A stretch of DNA of 64,000 nt from Methylococcaceae bacterium (GTDB taxonomy: Bacteria > Pseudomonadota > Gammaproteobacteria > Methylococcales > Methylomonadaceae), in contig JADKAL010000003.1 of the NCBI GenBank assembly GCA_016715325.1, forward strand, positions 372,001 through 436,000, written 5' to 3'. The position numbers were made by a program, and so were the translations under genes. Shown one piece after another: positions 1-8,805 of the stretch. How positions within the stretch are numbered: position 1 is the first letter of the stretch; every line of letters starts with the position of its first letter. The notes beneath the pieces are model-generated. The model was not told the DNA's origin. It made no database searches and was given only the letters and a program-made list of their open reading frames with translations.

Positions 1-581
1 TAACGGATTTGCCAACTAATGCAAGAATAGGCACGTCCAGTTTGCGTCGGCAATGTCAGATCAAGGCCTTATATCCTGATGCGGAAATTTTAACCCTGCG
101 CGGGAATGTCAATACTCGTCTAGCGAAATTGGATGCGGGCGAATACGACGCCATCATTTTGGCTTCTGCCGGTTTGAAGCGATTGGGTTTAGCCGAGCGG
201 ATTACCCAACGGCTCGATACGAGTATCAGCTTACCAGCCATCGGCCAAGGCGCTATCGGCATCGAAAGCCGGATTGATGACAAAGAAATCAATGAGTTGC
301 TAAGCCAGTTGCATGATAATGTCACTGGTCTTTGCGTTAGTTCGGAGCGGGCAATGAATGCCCGGTTAAACGGCGGTTGCCAAGTACCCATAGCCGGTTT
401 TGCTGAGATTATCGATCAGCAAATTTTTATGCGCGGATTGGTCGGCAGTCCGGACGGCTTTACTTTATTCCGCAGTGAAGCTGGCGGTAAGTTCGATGAT
501 GCCGAGCTGATCGGTAAAACAATCGCGGAAGATTTATTGTCACAAGGCGCCGATAAGGTACTACAGGCGCTATACGCGTGA
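1..581 (+). CDS. hemC: Hydroxymethylbilane synthase (porphobilinogen deaminase), 5' end missing
   Basis: HemC polymerises four porphobilinogen molecules into hydroxymethylbilane in tetrapyrrole synthesis in the cytosol. The reading frame is open from the window edge, so the N-terminal third of the protein lies upstream. What remains starts just before the GTSSLRRQ motif, which binds the growing chain, and includes the GGCQVPIA stretch with the cysteine that carries the dipyrromethane cofactor. About 190 residues are visible, against a usual length near 310. The stop overlaps the GTG start of hemD by 4 bases, so the two are translationally coupled. The identification is secure; only the start is unknown. 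Confidence 0.96.
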   Translation, partial: TDLPTNARIGTSSLRRQCQIKALYPDAEILTLRGNVNTRLAKLDAGEYDAIILASAGLKRLGLAERITQRLDTSISLPAIGQGAIGIESRIDDKEINELLSQLHDNVTGLCVSSERAMNARLNGGCQVPIAGFAEIIDQQIFMRGLVGSPDGFTLFRSEAGGKFDDAELIGKTIAEDLLSQGADKVLQALYA

Positions 582-1375
582 ATCTTGGCTTGCATGGAGC
601 GCATGTTCTCGTTACACGCCCCGCTCATCAAGCGGAAAAGTTATGTCAACTCATTCAGCAGCAGGGAGGGACAGCGGTTCGCTTTCCAACCCTTGAAATT
701 GTAGAGCTCGTTAATTCCTCAGTAAACTCATCCGATAAAATCCCTTCGGCAACTTATCCCCTAAAGCCGTTGTCCGATTATCAATTGCTTATTTTTACCA
801 GTACTAATGCAGTAAATTTTGCGCTTAAAGCGAATGGTGGCAAAATAGGCGGGTTTAAATCGACGTCAATCGCTTCGATTGGTAAAGCAACGGCAAAAAC
901 GTTACAAACTGCCGGTTTAGTGGTCGATTTATTGCCGACCGCAGGCTTCGACAGCGAAGCGTTGCTTGCCATGCCGGAGATGCATGTCGTACATGGCGCT
1001 GATATATTGATTATTAAAGGGCAGGGCGGGCGTGAAGAACTTGCTAATGTGCTTCGTCAACGCGGCGCATCTGTGAATTATTGGGAGGTTTACAAACGGG
1101 TTATACCGGATGTCGATTGTTCTGAATTAATGAAACTGATCGATCATGATAAATTGGATGTGATTATCATCACCAGCTCCGAATCGTTGCATAATTTGGT
1201 CGACATGTTAGGTAAAAATTATAATAAAAAACTGGTTACGACAGCGTTAGTGGTCGTAAGCCAAAGAATTGAAAGGTTTGCTGCCGAAATAGGATTTAAG
1301 CGGATAAGTGTGGCTGAATGCCCCTCGGACGAGGCCATTCTTGAGGCAGCAATAGCGGTATACAACGGGGAATAA
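578..1375 (+). CDS. hemD: Uroporphyrinogen-III synthase
   Basis: HemD closes and inverts ring D of hydroxymethylbilane to give uroporphyrinogen III. The 265-residue length is normal for the family. The poorly conserved two-domain pattern is visible, with VLVTRPAHQ at the N-terminus, an IFTSTNAV segment near residue 70 and an IIITSSESLHNL segment near residue 190. It starts with GTG overlapping the hemC stop and lies in the conserved hemC-hemD-hemX-hemY order, which supports the call as much as the sequence does. It has no membrane segment and is a cytosolic enzyme. Confidence 0.93.
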   Translation: MNLGLHGAHVLVTRPAHQAEKLCQLIQQQGGTAVRFPTLEIVELVNSSVNSSDKIPSATYPLKPLSDYQLLIFTSTNAVNFALKANGGKIGGFKSTSIASIGKATAKTLQTAGLVVDLLPTAGFDSEALLAMPEMHVVHGADILIIKGQGGREELANVLRQRGASVNYWEVYKRVIPDVDCSELMKLIDHDKLDVIIITSSESLHNLVDMLGKNYNKKLVTTALVVVSQRIERFAAEIGFKRISVAECPSDEAILEAAIAVYNGE

Positions 1376-1376
1376 T

Positions 1377-2645
1377 GTGGCTGAATTAAACGAGCAACCT
1401 GAACCAGAATTGGCTGAAATTAGCCGAACAATTGACAGTCCGAAACCTGTGCGCCGGTCGAAGAGCGGGTTATTGTTTGCCGTGATTATTCTTTTACTGA
1501 TTGTAGGATTGGCAGGAGCCGGATTTTATTTTTTTAGTCAATTGCGCGATAAGCAAGAAGGTTTGGGCGGGGAGGTTAAAAGCGAACTTTCGCGGCAAAT
1601 CAACGATTATCAAGGTCAATTAACCGCAATACAAAAGCAAATATCCGCCTTGCAATCCGAAATCTCTGGAAAAGAAGAGCATTTCAACAAAACCTTGGAG
1701 ACTTTTTCCGATCTTCATGGGCAAAAATTAGATGCAACGCGTAAAGAATTGAGCGACAAAGTGCTGCAAGTGCAGCGGCAACTCGGTAAAACCCGCGGCG
1801 ATTGGCTAATTGCAGATGCCGAATACCTTTTAAGTATAGCGAATGAAAGATTGCATTTAGTCGGCGATGTTAATACCACTAAAGAGGCATTAGAAGCAGC
1901 CGACCAACGACTACGCGAAAGCGGCGATACGGGAACTATAAAAATTCGCGAACAAATTGCAAAGGAAATTGCACAAATCAAAGATATTAAAGAACCCGAT
2001 ATCGTCGGTATTTATTCCGCTTTGCAAACGTTAGCCGGTGAAACGGCAAAGTTGTCTTTACTACTGCCTTATACTGGTAAGCCGCTGACAAAGCCCGAAG
2101 AAGCCGAAAAATCGAGTGCTATAAGCGAGGATAATAACGAGTTGCTTAACACGGCTATTGAAGAACTGGAAGGGATTGTTACGATTAAGCGTTCCGATCA
2201 GCCAATAAAAGAGATCTTGTCTGAGGAACAGGCTGAATTTATACGCGAGCAACTTAGAGTTAAACTCGAATTGGTTAAAATTGCTTTAGTGCAGGAAAAC
2301 GATGCGTTATATCAAACCGGTTTAGCCGACATCAAGTCGTGGATTGAAAAACACTTTAATAAAAACGGTGTTACCGAGAGCTTCCAAGCTGAGTTAACGC
2401 GTTTGCAAGGTATAAATTTACGTACGCAATTTCCCGATATTAGTTTGTCGTTGAAAATGCTTCGCGATGTAACCAAATTGAGAATTGAAACCGATAAAGC
2501 GCTGCAAACACCGGAAGAAAGTGCATCGGAATTGAAGGACACTCAGAAATCAGAGACGGATGCATTGAAACAACCTGCAGAGCCGTCAAACTCATCGGAT
2601 TCAATTCAGGCGCCGCAAGCTCCCGATCAAAAACAGCCGGAGTGA
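1377..2645 (+). CDS. hemX: HemX-like membrane protein
   Basis: This 422-residue protein belongs to the HemX family, often annotated as uroporphyrinogen-III C-methyltransferase although it lacks a SAM-binding fold. Its role in heme synthesis is unproven. It has a short acidic cytosolic N-terminus, one membrane segment at about residues 31-53, then a long helical and partly coiled-coil region rich in Glu, Lys and Gln (about 60-140). The tail is Pro/Ser/Gln-rich and low-complexity. GTG is the first usable start, because an ATG two bases earlier hits a stop after four codons. It lies 1 base after hemD and 7 bases before hemY, so it belongs to the hem operon. Confidence 0.88.
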   Translation: MAELNEQPEPELAEISRTIDSPKPVRRSKSGLLFAVIILLLIVGLAGAGFYFFSQLRDKQEGLGGEVKSELSRQINDYQGQLTAIQKQISALQSEISGKEEHFNKTLETFSDLHGQKLDATRKELSDKVLQVQRQLGKTRGDWLIADAEYLLSIANERLHLVGDVNTTKEALEAADQRLRESGDTGTIKIREQIAKEIAQIKDIKEPDIVGIYSALQTLAGETAKLSLLLPYTGKPLTKPEEAEKSSAISEDNNELLNTAIEELEGIVTIKRSDQPIKEILSEEQAEFIREQLRVKLELVKIALVQENDALYQTGLADIKSWIEKHFNKNGVTESFQAELTRLQGINLRTQFPDISLSLKMLRDVTKLRIETDKALQTPEESASELKDTQKSETDALKQPAEPSNSSDSIQAPQAPDQKQPE

Positions 2646-2652
2646 GCGCATC

Positions 2653-3888
2653 ATGAAAAACTGGATATTTTTCCTAGGTTCATTGCTCATTACGATAGCG
2701 GCATTATTTTTTGTTAAAGAATGGCTGGGGTCTTTTGAAAATCCGGGCTATGTTTTGATAGGCATTGGTAATTGGTCTTTGGAAACATCGCTGATTGTCT
2801 TCTTAGTCGGCCTGATAATTACTTTTTATGTACTGTATATTTTCTTCAACTTTTTGGGTTGGTTGATAAGGTTGCCTTGGCAACTTAAAAATCGAAGCCG
2901 TAACATTAAATTTAACCGGTCCCAAGAAGCTTTGGTCGCCGGATTAGTTGGTTCTGCGGAAGGCAAATGGGAGCATGCAGAAAAAGTTTTGATTAAGCAC
3001 GCTTCGCATAGCGGTGCGCCATTAATTCATTACTTGACTGCTGCGAAAGCGGCGCAATCTCGAGGTGCTTATGATAAGCGGGACGAATATCTCAAAAAAG
3101 CCGCCGTACAGTCACCGGGTTCGGATGTGGCGATCGGTTTAACTCAAGCCGAACTGCATTTTTCAGCGAATCAATTCGATAAGGCGCTGGAAACTTTAAC
3201 AAAACTACATTCAATCGATTCCACGCATGCCAGTGTATTAAAACTGATGCATCAAACTTATCAACATTTAGGCGATTGGCAAGGTTTACGAAAAATTTTG
3301 CCGTCCTTGAATAAAAATAAGATTTTGATTGAAGAGGACATTAAAAAACTAGAAATCGATGCCTTCAGCGGCTTGCTTAAACAAACAATTAAAAAAGGCA
3401 GTCTTAACGAACTTAGGCTGCTGTGGACCGAAATTCCGGTGCATATCAAAAAAAATCCGGTGGTTGCGGCGGTCTATTTTGCCGCGATGATAGAGGCCGG
3501 ATCGAGTAGCGAGATTGAAAATGAACTTGTTGAAGTTTTAACGATTAACTGGGATGAAACATTATTGCTTCTTTATGGAAATCTAAAATCCACCGATGCT
3601 TCCAAACAATTGGAAGTTGCCGAAGTTTGGTATCCGCATCATAAAAACGATGTCGTACTGTTGAATATTCTGGGGAAATTGAGCTTTAAATGCCAGGATT
3701 ACGAAAAATCCGAAAACTATCTTACCCAAAGCATCGCTATCGATCCCACCGTACAAGCCTATCGGTTATTAGGCGAGTTGTATACCGTTAAAGGCGACGA
3801 ACATCAAGCGAATACCTGTTACAAACAAGGCTTGGAACTTGCTTCCAGCGGTGTCATCAGTCAAGTCGACGAATCTATTTTAAATTAA
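2653..3888 (+). CDS. hemY: HemY-like TPR membrane protein
   Basis: This is the proteobacterial HemY, a protein tied to heme synthesis by its operon position; it is not the Bacillus protoporphyrinogen oxidase of the same name. Two membrane segments (about residues 3-22 and 44-70) are followed by a large cytosolic region of helical repeats. TPR-like units are clear near the C-terminus (about residues 335-400). The 411-residue length is normal. It is the last gene of the hemC-D-X-Y operon; a promoter region for the next gene follows. The family call is secure and the biochemical role is not known. Confidence 0.9.
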   Translation: MKNWIFFLGSLLITIAALFFVKEWLGSFENPGYVLIGIGNWSLETSLIVFLVGLIITFYVLYIFFNFLGWLIRLPWQLKNRSRNIKFNRSQEALVAGLVGSAEGKWEHAEKVLIKHASHSGAPLIHYLTAAKAAQSRGAYDKRDEYLKKAAVQSPGSDVAIGLTQAELHFSANQFDKALETLTKLHSIDSTHASVLKLMHQTYQHLGDWQGLRKILPSLNKNKILIEEDIKKLEIDAFSGLLKQTIKKGSLNELRLLWTEIPVHIKKNPVVAAVYFAAMIEAGSSSEIENELVEVLTINWDETLLLLYGNLKSTDASKQLEVAEVWYPHHKNDVVLLNILGKLSFKCQDYEKSENYLTQSIAIDPTVQAYRLLGELYTVKGDEHQANTCYKQGLELASSGVISQVDESILN

Positions 3889-3910
3889 TAATTTCTTAAC
3901 TATTTGTTCT

Positions 3911-3952
3911 TTGATTTGAATCAAATCAAACCGACGGCATATTGGATATAGT
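3911..3952 (+). promoter_or_regulatory. FNR-type box and -10 element (class II layout)
   Basis: TTGATTTGAATCAA at 3911-3924 is a perfect match to the FNR consensus TTGAT-N4-ATCAA. A good -10 hexamer, TATAGT, lies at 3947-3952. That puts a start site near 3959 and the box centre at -41.5, the standard class II activator position. The downstream gene starts at 4039. The motif match is seen directly; binding by an FNR protein is inferred. Confidence 0.72.
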
Positions 3953-4038
3953 GCTTCTTGGACTTGCGTATATAGGGATATTCACAAAACGCTTTTATAT
4001 TTTTTTGCCTACAGGCAAATTATCCAAGAGGAAACTGA

Positions 4039-4374
4039 ATGAATTTTAAAAAACTGTGGGTTGTTCTGTTGCTGGCTTTGTTTTCATCGAGCCTAGTTTA
4101 TGCGGCGGGCGAACCCATGAACGAAGACTTTTCCGGCTTAATAACGCTTTCTGAAAAAATGATTCAAGCCGGGCATCAGGCCGATTCTACCGGATTTGTT
4201 GCAGCTGCCGAAGAAGCGTCGACCTTAGTAAAAGAAAAGGGCATGAAAGGTAATTCACCCAAATTACAGAAAGTAGCTCCTCGATTTAAAGCTGCAAAAA
4301 AAGCGGTTAATGACGGCGATTTTGACAAAGCCGTAAAACTTGTAGAAGAAGCATTAGCGTTGATGAAAAAATAA
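4039..4374 (+). CDS. Small exported helical protein of unknown function
   Basis: The gene encodes 111 residues starting with a clear signal peptide (about residues 1-22, hydrophobic core followed by a VYA-type cleavage site). The mature part of about 89 residues is Ala/Lys/Glu-rich, with no Cys and no Trp, and looks all-helical with two similar KxxxKAV-type helices near the end. It resembles the small periplasmic SmbP-like or cytochrome-b562-like helical proteins in size and composition, but lacks the many histidines of SmbP, so I do not name it. A good ribosome site (AAGAGGAAA) precedes the ATG. The FNR-type promoter upstream suggests higher expression at low oxygen. Confidence 0.75.
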   Translation: MNFKKLWVVLLLALFSSSLVYAAGEPMNEDFSGLITLSEKMIQAGHQADSTGFVAAAEEASTLVKEKGMKGNSPKLQKVAPRFKAAKKAVNDGDFDKAVKLVEEALALMKK

Positions 4375-4493
4375 CGTTTTAAGCTTCTTTTTTGCAGTGA
4401 TGTAATTAACTATTGCCGTTGTAAAAGCTTAAAACGCGAGGGTTACTTGACCAAAAAAGATTAAACTCTATCGGTCGGCAAGCAGTAACCCTC
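4375..4493. repeat. Two perfect inverted repeats between convergent genes
   Basis: The first pair is CGTTTTAAGCTT (4375-4386) against AAGCTTAAAACG (4425-4436). The second is GAGGGTTACT (4438-4447) against AGTAACCCTC (4484-4493). Both are exact, with loops of 38 and 36 bases. They fill the gap between a plus-strand gene ending at 4374 and a minus-strand gene ending at 4527. They may act as a bidirectional transcription barrier, but the loops are long for intrinsic terminators. Confidence 0.55.
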
Positions 4494-4526
4494 ATATCTA
4501 TTTTTAATGAAATAGCCGATTAAAAT

Positions 4527-6257
4527 TTACAAATCCGCATCCGGTTTAATGCCGGTAATACCTTCAGCAACCCGCTCCGACATCGCCGAAATAGTTGCTA
4601 TAGGATTAGCCCCCACTGACGTCGGCAATATGGAGCCGTCGGCCACATAAAGTCCTTGATAGCCGAAAACTTGTCCGAAAGTTTTCAGATCGGCGCTGGT
4701 TACACCATTACTGGGATCGTCCGCAATCCGGCAGCCGCCTAAGGAATGTACGGTGATATTGTTTCGCACCAGCCAATTCGGCAGTGGAATAAACGCTTTG
4801 GCTTTCGACCATGCTTTAAATCGATGCCCTATCTCCAGAATTTTGTTGTACAGCGGCATATTTTCGTCTATCGGCCACTTGATGTTCAAAAAGCCTTTGT
4901 CATTCAGTTGCATGACGCCGTTGCTGTTGTCGATGCCCATGCATAGCAAGACGCTGCTGTAGAAATTAGGGTCGCCTTGCAGTAATGACCTGAAAAAATA
5001 GCCGATTTGTCCAGTGCTATTACCGCTGAAAAGATGCATTACCCATTGTTTGACGGCATTAAAGAATGCCTGAAGATGAGATGTGCCGGGCAGGGCGTTA
5101 ATGTACCAAGCAGCAAAATTCGGATAGCTGGCGTCTTCCAGCACAAAAGCGTGTTGGCGGTTGAAATCTTTGAACAAGTTGAAATCGGTCCGCTGTGTGA
5201 TCACCGGGCCGTAATTGGGGTTGACTTCCTTATCGCCTTGAACCACGAATGAAAGAAAATCGCCGTTACCCGAAAAATGCTTACCTAGGTTGTCGCTGAT
5301 GTTCGGCAAGGTCTTGTAAACATCGCGGCAGCGCATCAACAGCTCGGTGCTTCCTAAAGAACCTGCGGAGACCACAACACGCTGCGTGATCGCGCTGCAT
5401 GGTTTTTTATTGTCGTTCAAATCCCACCAGTAGACCTTAAAGCCGAATTTACCGGTCGCCTCTGGGCTGTCGTTGCCGTCTTTATCAACGGGGACAATCT
5501 TTTCTACAAGCATTTCCGTTTTGATGGCGGCTTGGTAACGATTTTCAGCTGCAAACAGATAATTTAAATCTAAAGTATTTTTCGAATGCGTATTACAGCC
5601 GACATCGCATTCCCCGCAATAGACGCACGAAGTTTGGATTGCGCCATAGCGGTTCTTATCTTGAACGCCGATTTCCAAAGGATTGTCGAAATCGTTGCCG
5701 AAGAACACATTGATGTCCACCAATTCCGATTGCGTGTTTTCCGATTGTGCGAACTCCTTGAAGCGTTCGGTGCGGATGATGCGCCGTGGATCGTCGCCGC
5801 CTTTGTTGGCAGGAATAGGCCTAGCGCCGAGTACGCTTTTGGCGACTTCATAATACGGTTGCAGCACTGATTTTTTACAGGTCGCCGGCCAATTCTCGTC
5901 GAATACTTCCTCCGGCGGCTGCAAGAAGACATTGGCGTAAATCAGCGACCCGCCGCCCAAACCGGCACAGACCAAGGCATCGATATGTTCGAAATTGCGA
6001 ATGTCGAACAAACCGTGGCTTTCGTTTCGATCGGCAATTTTTTTCGGTTTACTTCGACCATCTTCAATCTTTACATTCCAAAAAAATTTATCGGCAAAAT
6101 CGTGCGGTGAACGCGGAAACGATCCCTTAGGATAGCGTTTGCCGCGTTCTAACAGGAGCACTTTTCCCGGCCATTTTTTCGCCAAACGGCAGGTATTGAT
6201 CGATCCGCCGAATCCGCTACCGATCACAATTGCTTGGTAATCATACGTGATAGCCAT
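4527..6257 (-). CDS. GMC-family FAD-dependent oxidoreductase, cholesterol-oxidase-like
   Basis: This is a flavoprotein that should oxidise an alcohol, possibly a sterol or other lipid alcohol. The N-terminal dinucleotide fold has GSGFGGS at residues 13-19. The C-terminal GMC domain has the HSLGGCR motif (His504) and a GANP motif (Asn551), matching the His/Asn active-site pair of cholesterol oxidase. A cysteine group (C211, C214, C217, C221) has ferredoxin-like spacing. At 576 residues it is a normal length. It is the last gene of a four-gene minus-strand operon with patatin, acetoacetate-decarboxylase-like and alpha/beta hydrolase proteins (gaps of 35-45 bases). No signal peptide is seen. The substrate is unknown. 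Confidence 0.88.
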   Translation of the reverse strand: MAITYDYQAIVIGSGFGGSINTCRLAKKWPGKVLLLERGKRYPKGSFPRSPHDFADKFFWNVKIEDGRSKPKKIADRNESHGLFDIRNFEHIDALVCAGLGGGSLIYANVFLQPPEEVFDENWPATCKKSVLQPYYEVAKSVLGARPIPANKGGDDPRRIIRTERFKEFAQSENTQSELVDINVFFGNDFDNPLEIGVQDKNRYGAIQTSCVYCGECDVGCNTHSKNTLDLNYLFAAENRYQAAIKTEMLVEKIVPVDKDGNDSPEATGKFGFKVYWWDLNDNKKPCSAITQRVVVSAGSLGSTELLMRCRDVYKTLPNISDNLGKHFSGNGDFLSFVVQGDKEVNPNYGPVITQRTDFNLFKDFNRQHAFVLEDASYPNFAAWYINALPGTSHLQAFFNAVKQWVMHLFSGNSTGQIGYFFRSLLQGDPNFYSSVLLCMGIDNSNGVMQLNDKGFLNIKWPIDENMPLYNKILEIGHRFKAWSKAKAFIPLPNWLVRNNITVHSLGGCRIADDPSNGVTSADLKTFGQVFGYQGLYVADGSILPTSVGANPIATISAMSERVAEGITGIKPDADL

Positions 6258-6302
6258 ATTATTTCTCCCTGCAAATTTATTCTTATTATTGATTATGCAA
6301 TG

Positions 6303-7853
6303 TTAAATGACATGCTTGGCATACGAATCCCAAAGCTCCCCTAAGAAAAATTGTCCGAATTTGCCGATCGTCATTATTTTGTCGGTATTCGAATCCGCAT
6401 GGGTGACGGTAATAGTCGATACCAAACGAATCAGATCGACGACATCCAACGTTAAAATACCCGCGCCGACAACCGGTCCGGTTTTGTCTGTGCCTTTGTG
6501 CAGTTGGGTATATAAGGTTGTCGTTTCCGGCCAGAGTTGTAAACCGTGATTTTCGCGAACTTCTTTTTTGCCCGCTAAGTAATAAGCTTCACCCTTGTGT
6601 TCGAAGGCCAGTTCGTAAACCATCAATTTGAGTTTAGGATCGTCCGTTGGATTGAACAAATTAAACACGCCGGTGTTCGCCACAATGCCCATGCCTAAGG
6701 GTTTGAAGTCGATAGTGCCGGATAAATGCCCTGGATGTTCGGCTTCAGCGATAAATTTATCGATGTCGTCGATCACGACGACAGCATGCATGGCTAATTC
6801 GGTTCCGGCGTGTTTGCCCTGATCTTTTCCGGTTGCAGGATCGGTGGCAGATAACGAAAAATCGCCTGCCATCGTTTCTTTAAAAGTAATGCCTGGATTT
6901 GGTGTAGTCATTTTTAAGATATAAGGTTCCAAGGGAACCCCCTCCTGGTTAAAGTTATTAAAATAGCGCTGCGCATCTGAACGACCCATTTCTATCAATT
7001 GGGCATTGGTGATTTTTCCGAAATAAAGTGCAGAATCTAAGGGTAAAGGATGAGAAGGTTTGATCAGATGAAGAACGATAGGTTGTCGATGTCCGTAGAC
7101 GGTTTCACCGTTTTTAATGCGAGAGTTTATTTCTCCAATGGTTTGAATATCTTTAATTAATGCTCCGTTCGCGCTCATTTCCAGCATCTGAACATAAGCG
7201 TTAAGCAGTCCGCTGCGGTAGTCCGGGGTATTGCCCATCACCCAAATCAGCCATAGTTCATTAGCGCCGCGTTTGACGGTGTCGATAAGGTTGGCGTCTT
7301 GAATAAATCCCGAGTCGAGATAGGTGACACCGTTTATGACAACGGGAGGTAAGGCGCCCGGCAACGACATTCCGGCGACTAAGAAATCTTCCGTCATGTC
7401 CGTATGAGCAATGACTTCATTCATTTTGTTATCGAAATTACAGACATTAAACGTCGCTTCAACGCCGGTGGCTGAACGAATCTTGTCAAAATCGATGCCT
7501 AGATGCGGAAAAACTTTTTGGCGGAATGAATCCGAGTCGCCTGCGGCTACAAAGCCGTGATGTAAAAAATCCGAAATAGAGGGTAATGACACAGTATCGA
7601 AAATCTTCAAGGATTTCCAGCGCTCGCAAATATCGTCAATGGTCAAGCCGGAAAGCAGCATGGCTAGATTCAACGAACCGCCGGAAGTGCCGTCCATATA
7701 ATCGAATTCGATATTTCGCGCAAAAATTTCGGCAATAGCGCCAGCGGCGTAAGATAATCGCAAACCGCCTCCGGGAATAATCAAGGCGCGTTTGATGGCA
7801 TCTTTTGAATTGCGAGTGACGGCTCCCTGCGGTTTATGCGCTTTTTCGGCCAT
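6303..7853 (-). CDS. Patatin-like phospholipase with a C-terminal beta-rich domain
   Basis: The first 300 or so residues form a patatin-like acyl hydrolase. They hold a glycine-rich oxyanion loop (PGGGLRLS, about 27-34), the nucleophile motif GTSGGS with Ser57, and the catalytic Asp180 in a DSG motif (usually DGA/DGG). Such enzymes release fatty acids from lipids. Residues of about 315-516 form a second domain that patatins do not normally have. From memory it resembles a region found beside GMC oxidoreductases in large cholesterol-oxidase-like proteins, and that likeness is a recollection only. The gene sits in the lipid-type operon, directly upstream of the GMC oxidoreductase. Confidence 0.86.
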   Translation of the reverse strand: MAEKAHKPQGAVTRNSKDAIKRALIIPGGGLRLSYAAGAIAEIFARNIEFDYMDGTSGGSLNLAMLLSGLTIDDICERWKSLKIFDTVSLPSISDFLHHGFVAAGDSDSFRQKVFPHLGIDFDKIRSATGVEATFNVCNFDNKMNEVIAHTDMTEDFLVAGMSLPGALPPVVINGVTYLDSGFIQDANLIDTVKRGANELWLIWVMGNTPDYRSGLLNAYVQMLEMSANGALIKDIQTIGEINSRIKNGETVYGHRQPIVLHLIKPSHPLPLDSALYFGKITNAQLIEMGRSDAQRYFNNFNQEGVPLEPYILKMTTPNPGITFKETMAGDFSLSATDPATGKDQGKHAGTELAMHAVVVIDDIDKFIAEAEHPGHLSGTIDFKPLGMGIVANTGVFNLFNPTDDPKLKLMVYELAFEHKGEAYYLAGKKEVRENHGLQLWPETTTLYTQLHKGTDKTGPVVGAGILTLDVVDLIRLVSTITVTHADSNTDKIMTIGKFGQFFLGELWDSYAKHVI

Positions 7854-7888
7854 TTGACACCTTTATTTTGTTAATGACGCAATTGAAT

Positions 7889-8764
7889 TCATTTGGGTGG
7901 AATGGGTGCATTTGGAGGCGAGAGCCATTCTTCACTTAAACCGAGATTAAAGACGGACTCGAAGCCTTCCGGTGCAGTTTTCGGCAGTTGATCCAAATCC
8001 AGAAACCAGCATTCGATGTGGTCGTCCAACGTTCCGGTTATCGAGGGAAGAAACATGGCTGCAAGCGGATCGCCGATTTCAAGGTCTTTCAGCGCTTGCA
8101 ATCTGGGATGTTCGCCGATGACAAAGCGGGCTTTTGCATTTTTCAATACATTGATGCCGAATTTCGTATCTAACAGAATATCCGACTTCATCAACATGCC
8201 GCGATACGAACAATAATTAGATGCTCTTATCTTGACCGGAATCCAGGCCTTTTTTGGGGGCTCTATCTCTAAATAAGTAACCAGCTTACCGTCCAAATCA
8301 TATTGACTACTTACTTTGTTGTCTTCGATGATAAAGTTCAGATGACCTTGATGCTTCGGCATGCCCCAAATGCCTTTACCGCCCTTAACGGAAATCTCGG
8401 ACGAAACCGGTAAATCGATAACATATTGACCGATTTTGAAAAACTTTTGAAAAATGGCAGGTAATAATCTTGGCGCGGGTTTCGATCCGTGCGTACAAGC
8501 TATCGCAATGCTGTACTCAATATATTTACCGATCGGCGTATCTCGATAATCGATTACCGTTACAACTAGCAGTCCGGTATTCCATAATCTAAACGGATGA
8601 ATGCCGGTCGCGGGTAGAAATTGTTTAGCTTTTTCCAGGTTGATCGGAAATAGCGCCATCATTGCCGGTGAGTTTTTTGCGGAAACCGGAAGTTTAAAAG
8701 GAATTCCGTCAACTAAAGCAAACCGGCCGACATAGTCCTGTATTCGTTTTGGTAAACCAAACAT
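7889..8764 (-). CDS. Acetoacetate-decarboxylase-family protein
   Basis: This 291-residue protein has the overall pattern of the acetoacetate decarboxylase superfamily. The best landmark is GIWGMPKHQGH, in the place of the PKKLG-type motif of the classical enzyme. Lys137 would be the Schiff-base lysine; the neighbouring second lysine is replaced by His138. That change, and the operon with lipid enzymes, suggests a relative acting on another keto acid or a lipid-derived substrate rather than acetoacetate itself. It lies 35 bases upstream of the patatin gene and 41 bases downstream of the hydrolase gene. The fold call is good; the reaction is not established. Confidence 0.78.
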   Translation of the reverse strand: MFGLPKRIQDYVGRFALVDGIPFKLPVSAKNSPAMMALFPINLEKAKQFLPATGIHPFRLWNTGLLVVTVIDYRDTPIGKYIEYSIAIACTHGSKPAPRLLPAIFQKFFKIGQYVIDLPVSSEISVKGGKGIWGMPKHQGHLNFIIEDNKVSSQYDLDGKLVTYLEIEPPKKAWIPVKIRASNYCSYRGMLMKSDILLDTKFGINVLKNAKARFVIGEHPRLQALKDLEIGDPLAAMFLPSITGTLDDHIECWFLDLDQLPKTAPEGFESVFNLGLSEEWLSPPNAPIPPK

Positions 8765-8805
8765 GTTTGATTCCTCTTAAGTAGTTATTTTTTTTATCCG
8801 AACGA

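Noticed and set aside
2653..3888. Protoporphyrinogen oxidase (the other HemY)
   Set aside because: There is no FAD-binding motif; it is a TPR membrane protein.
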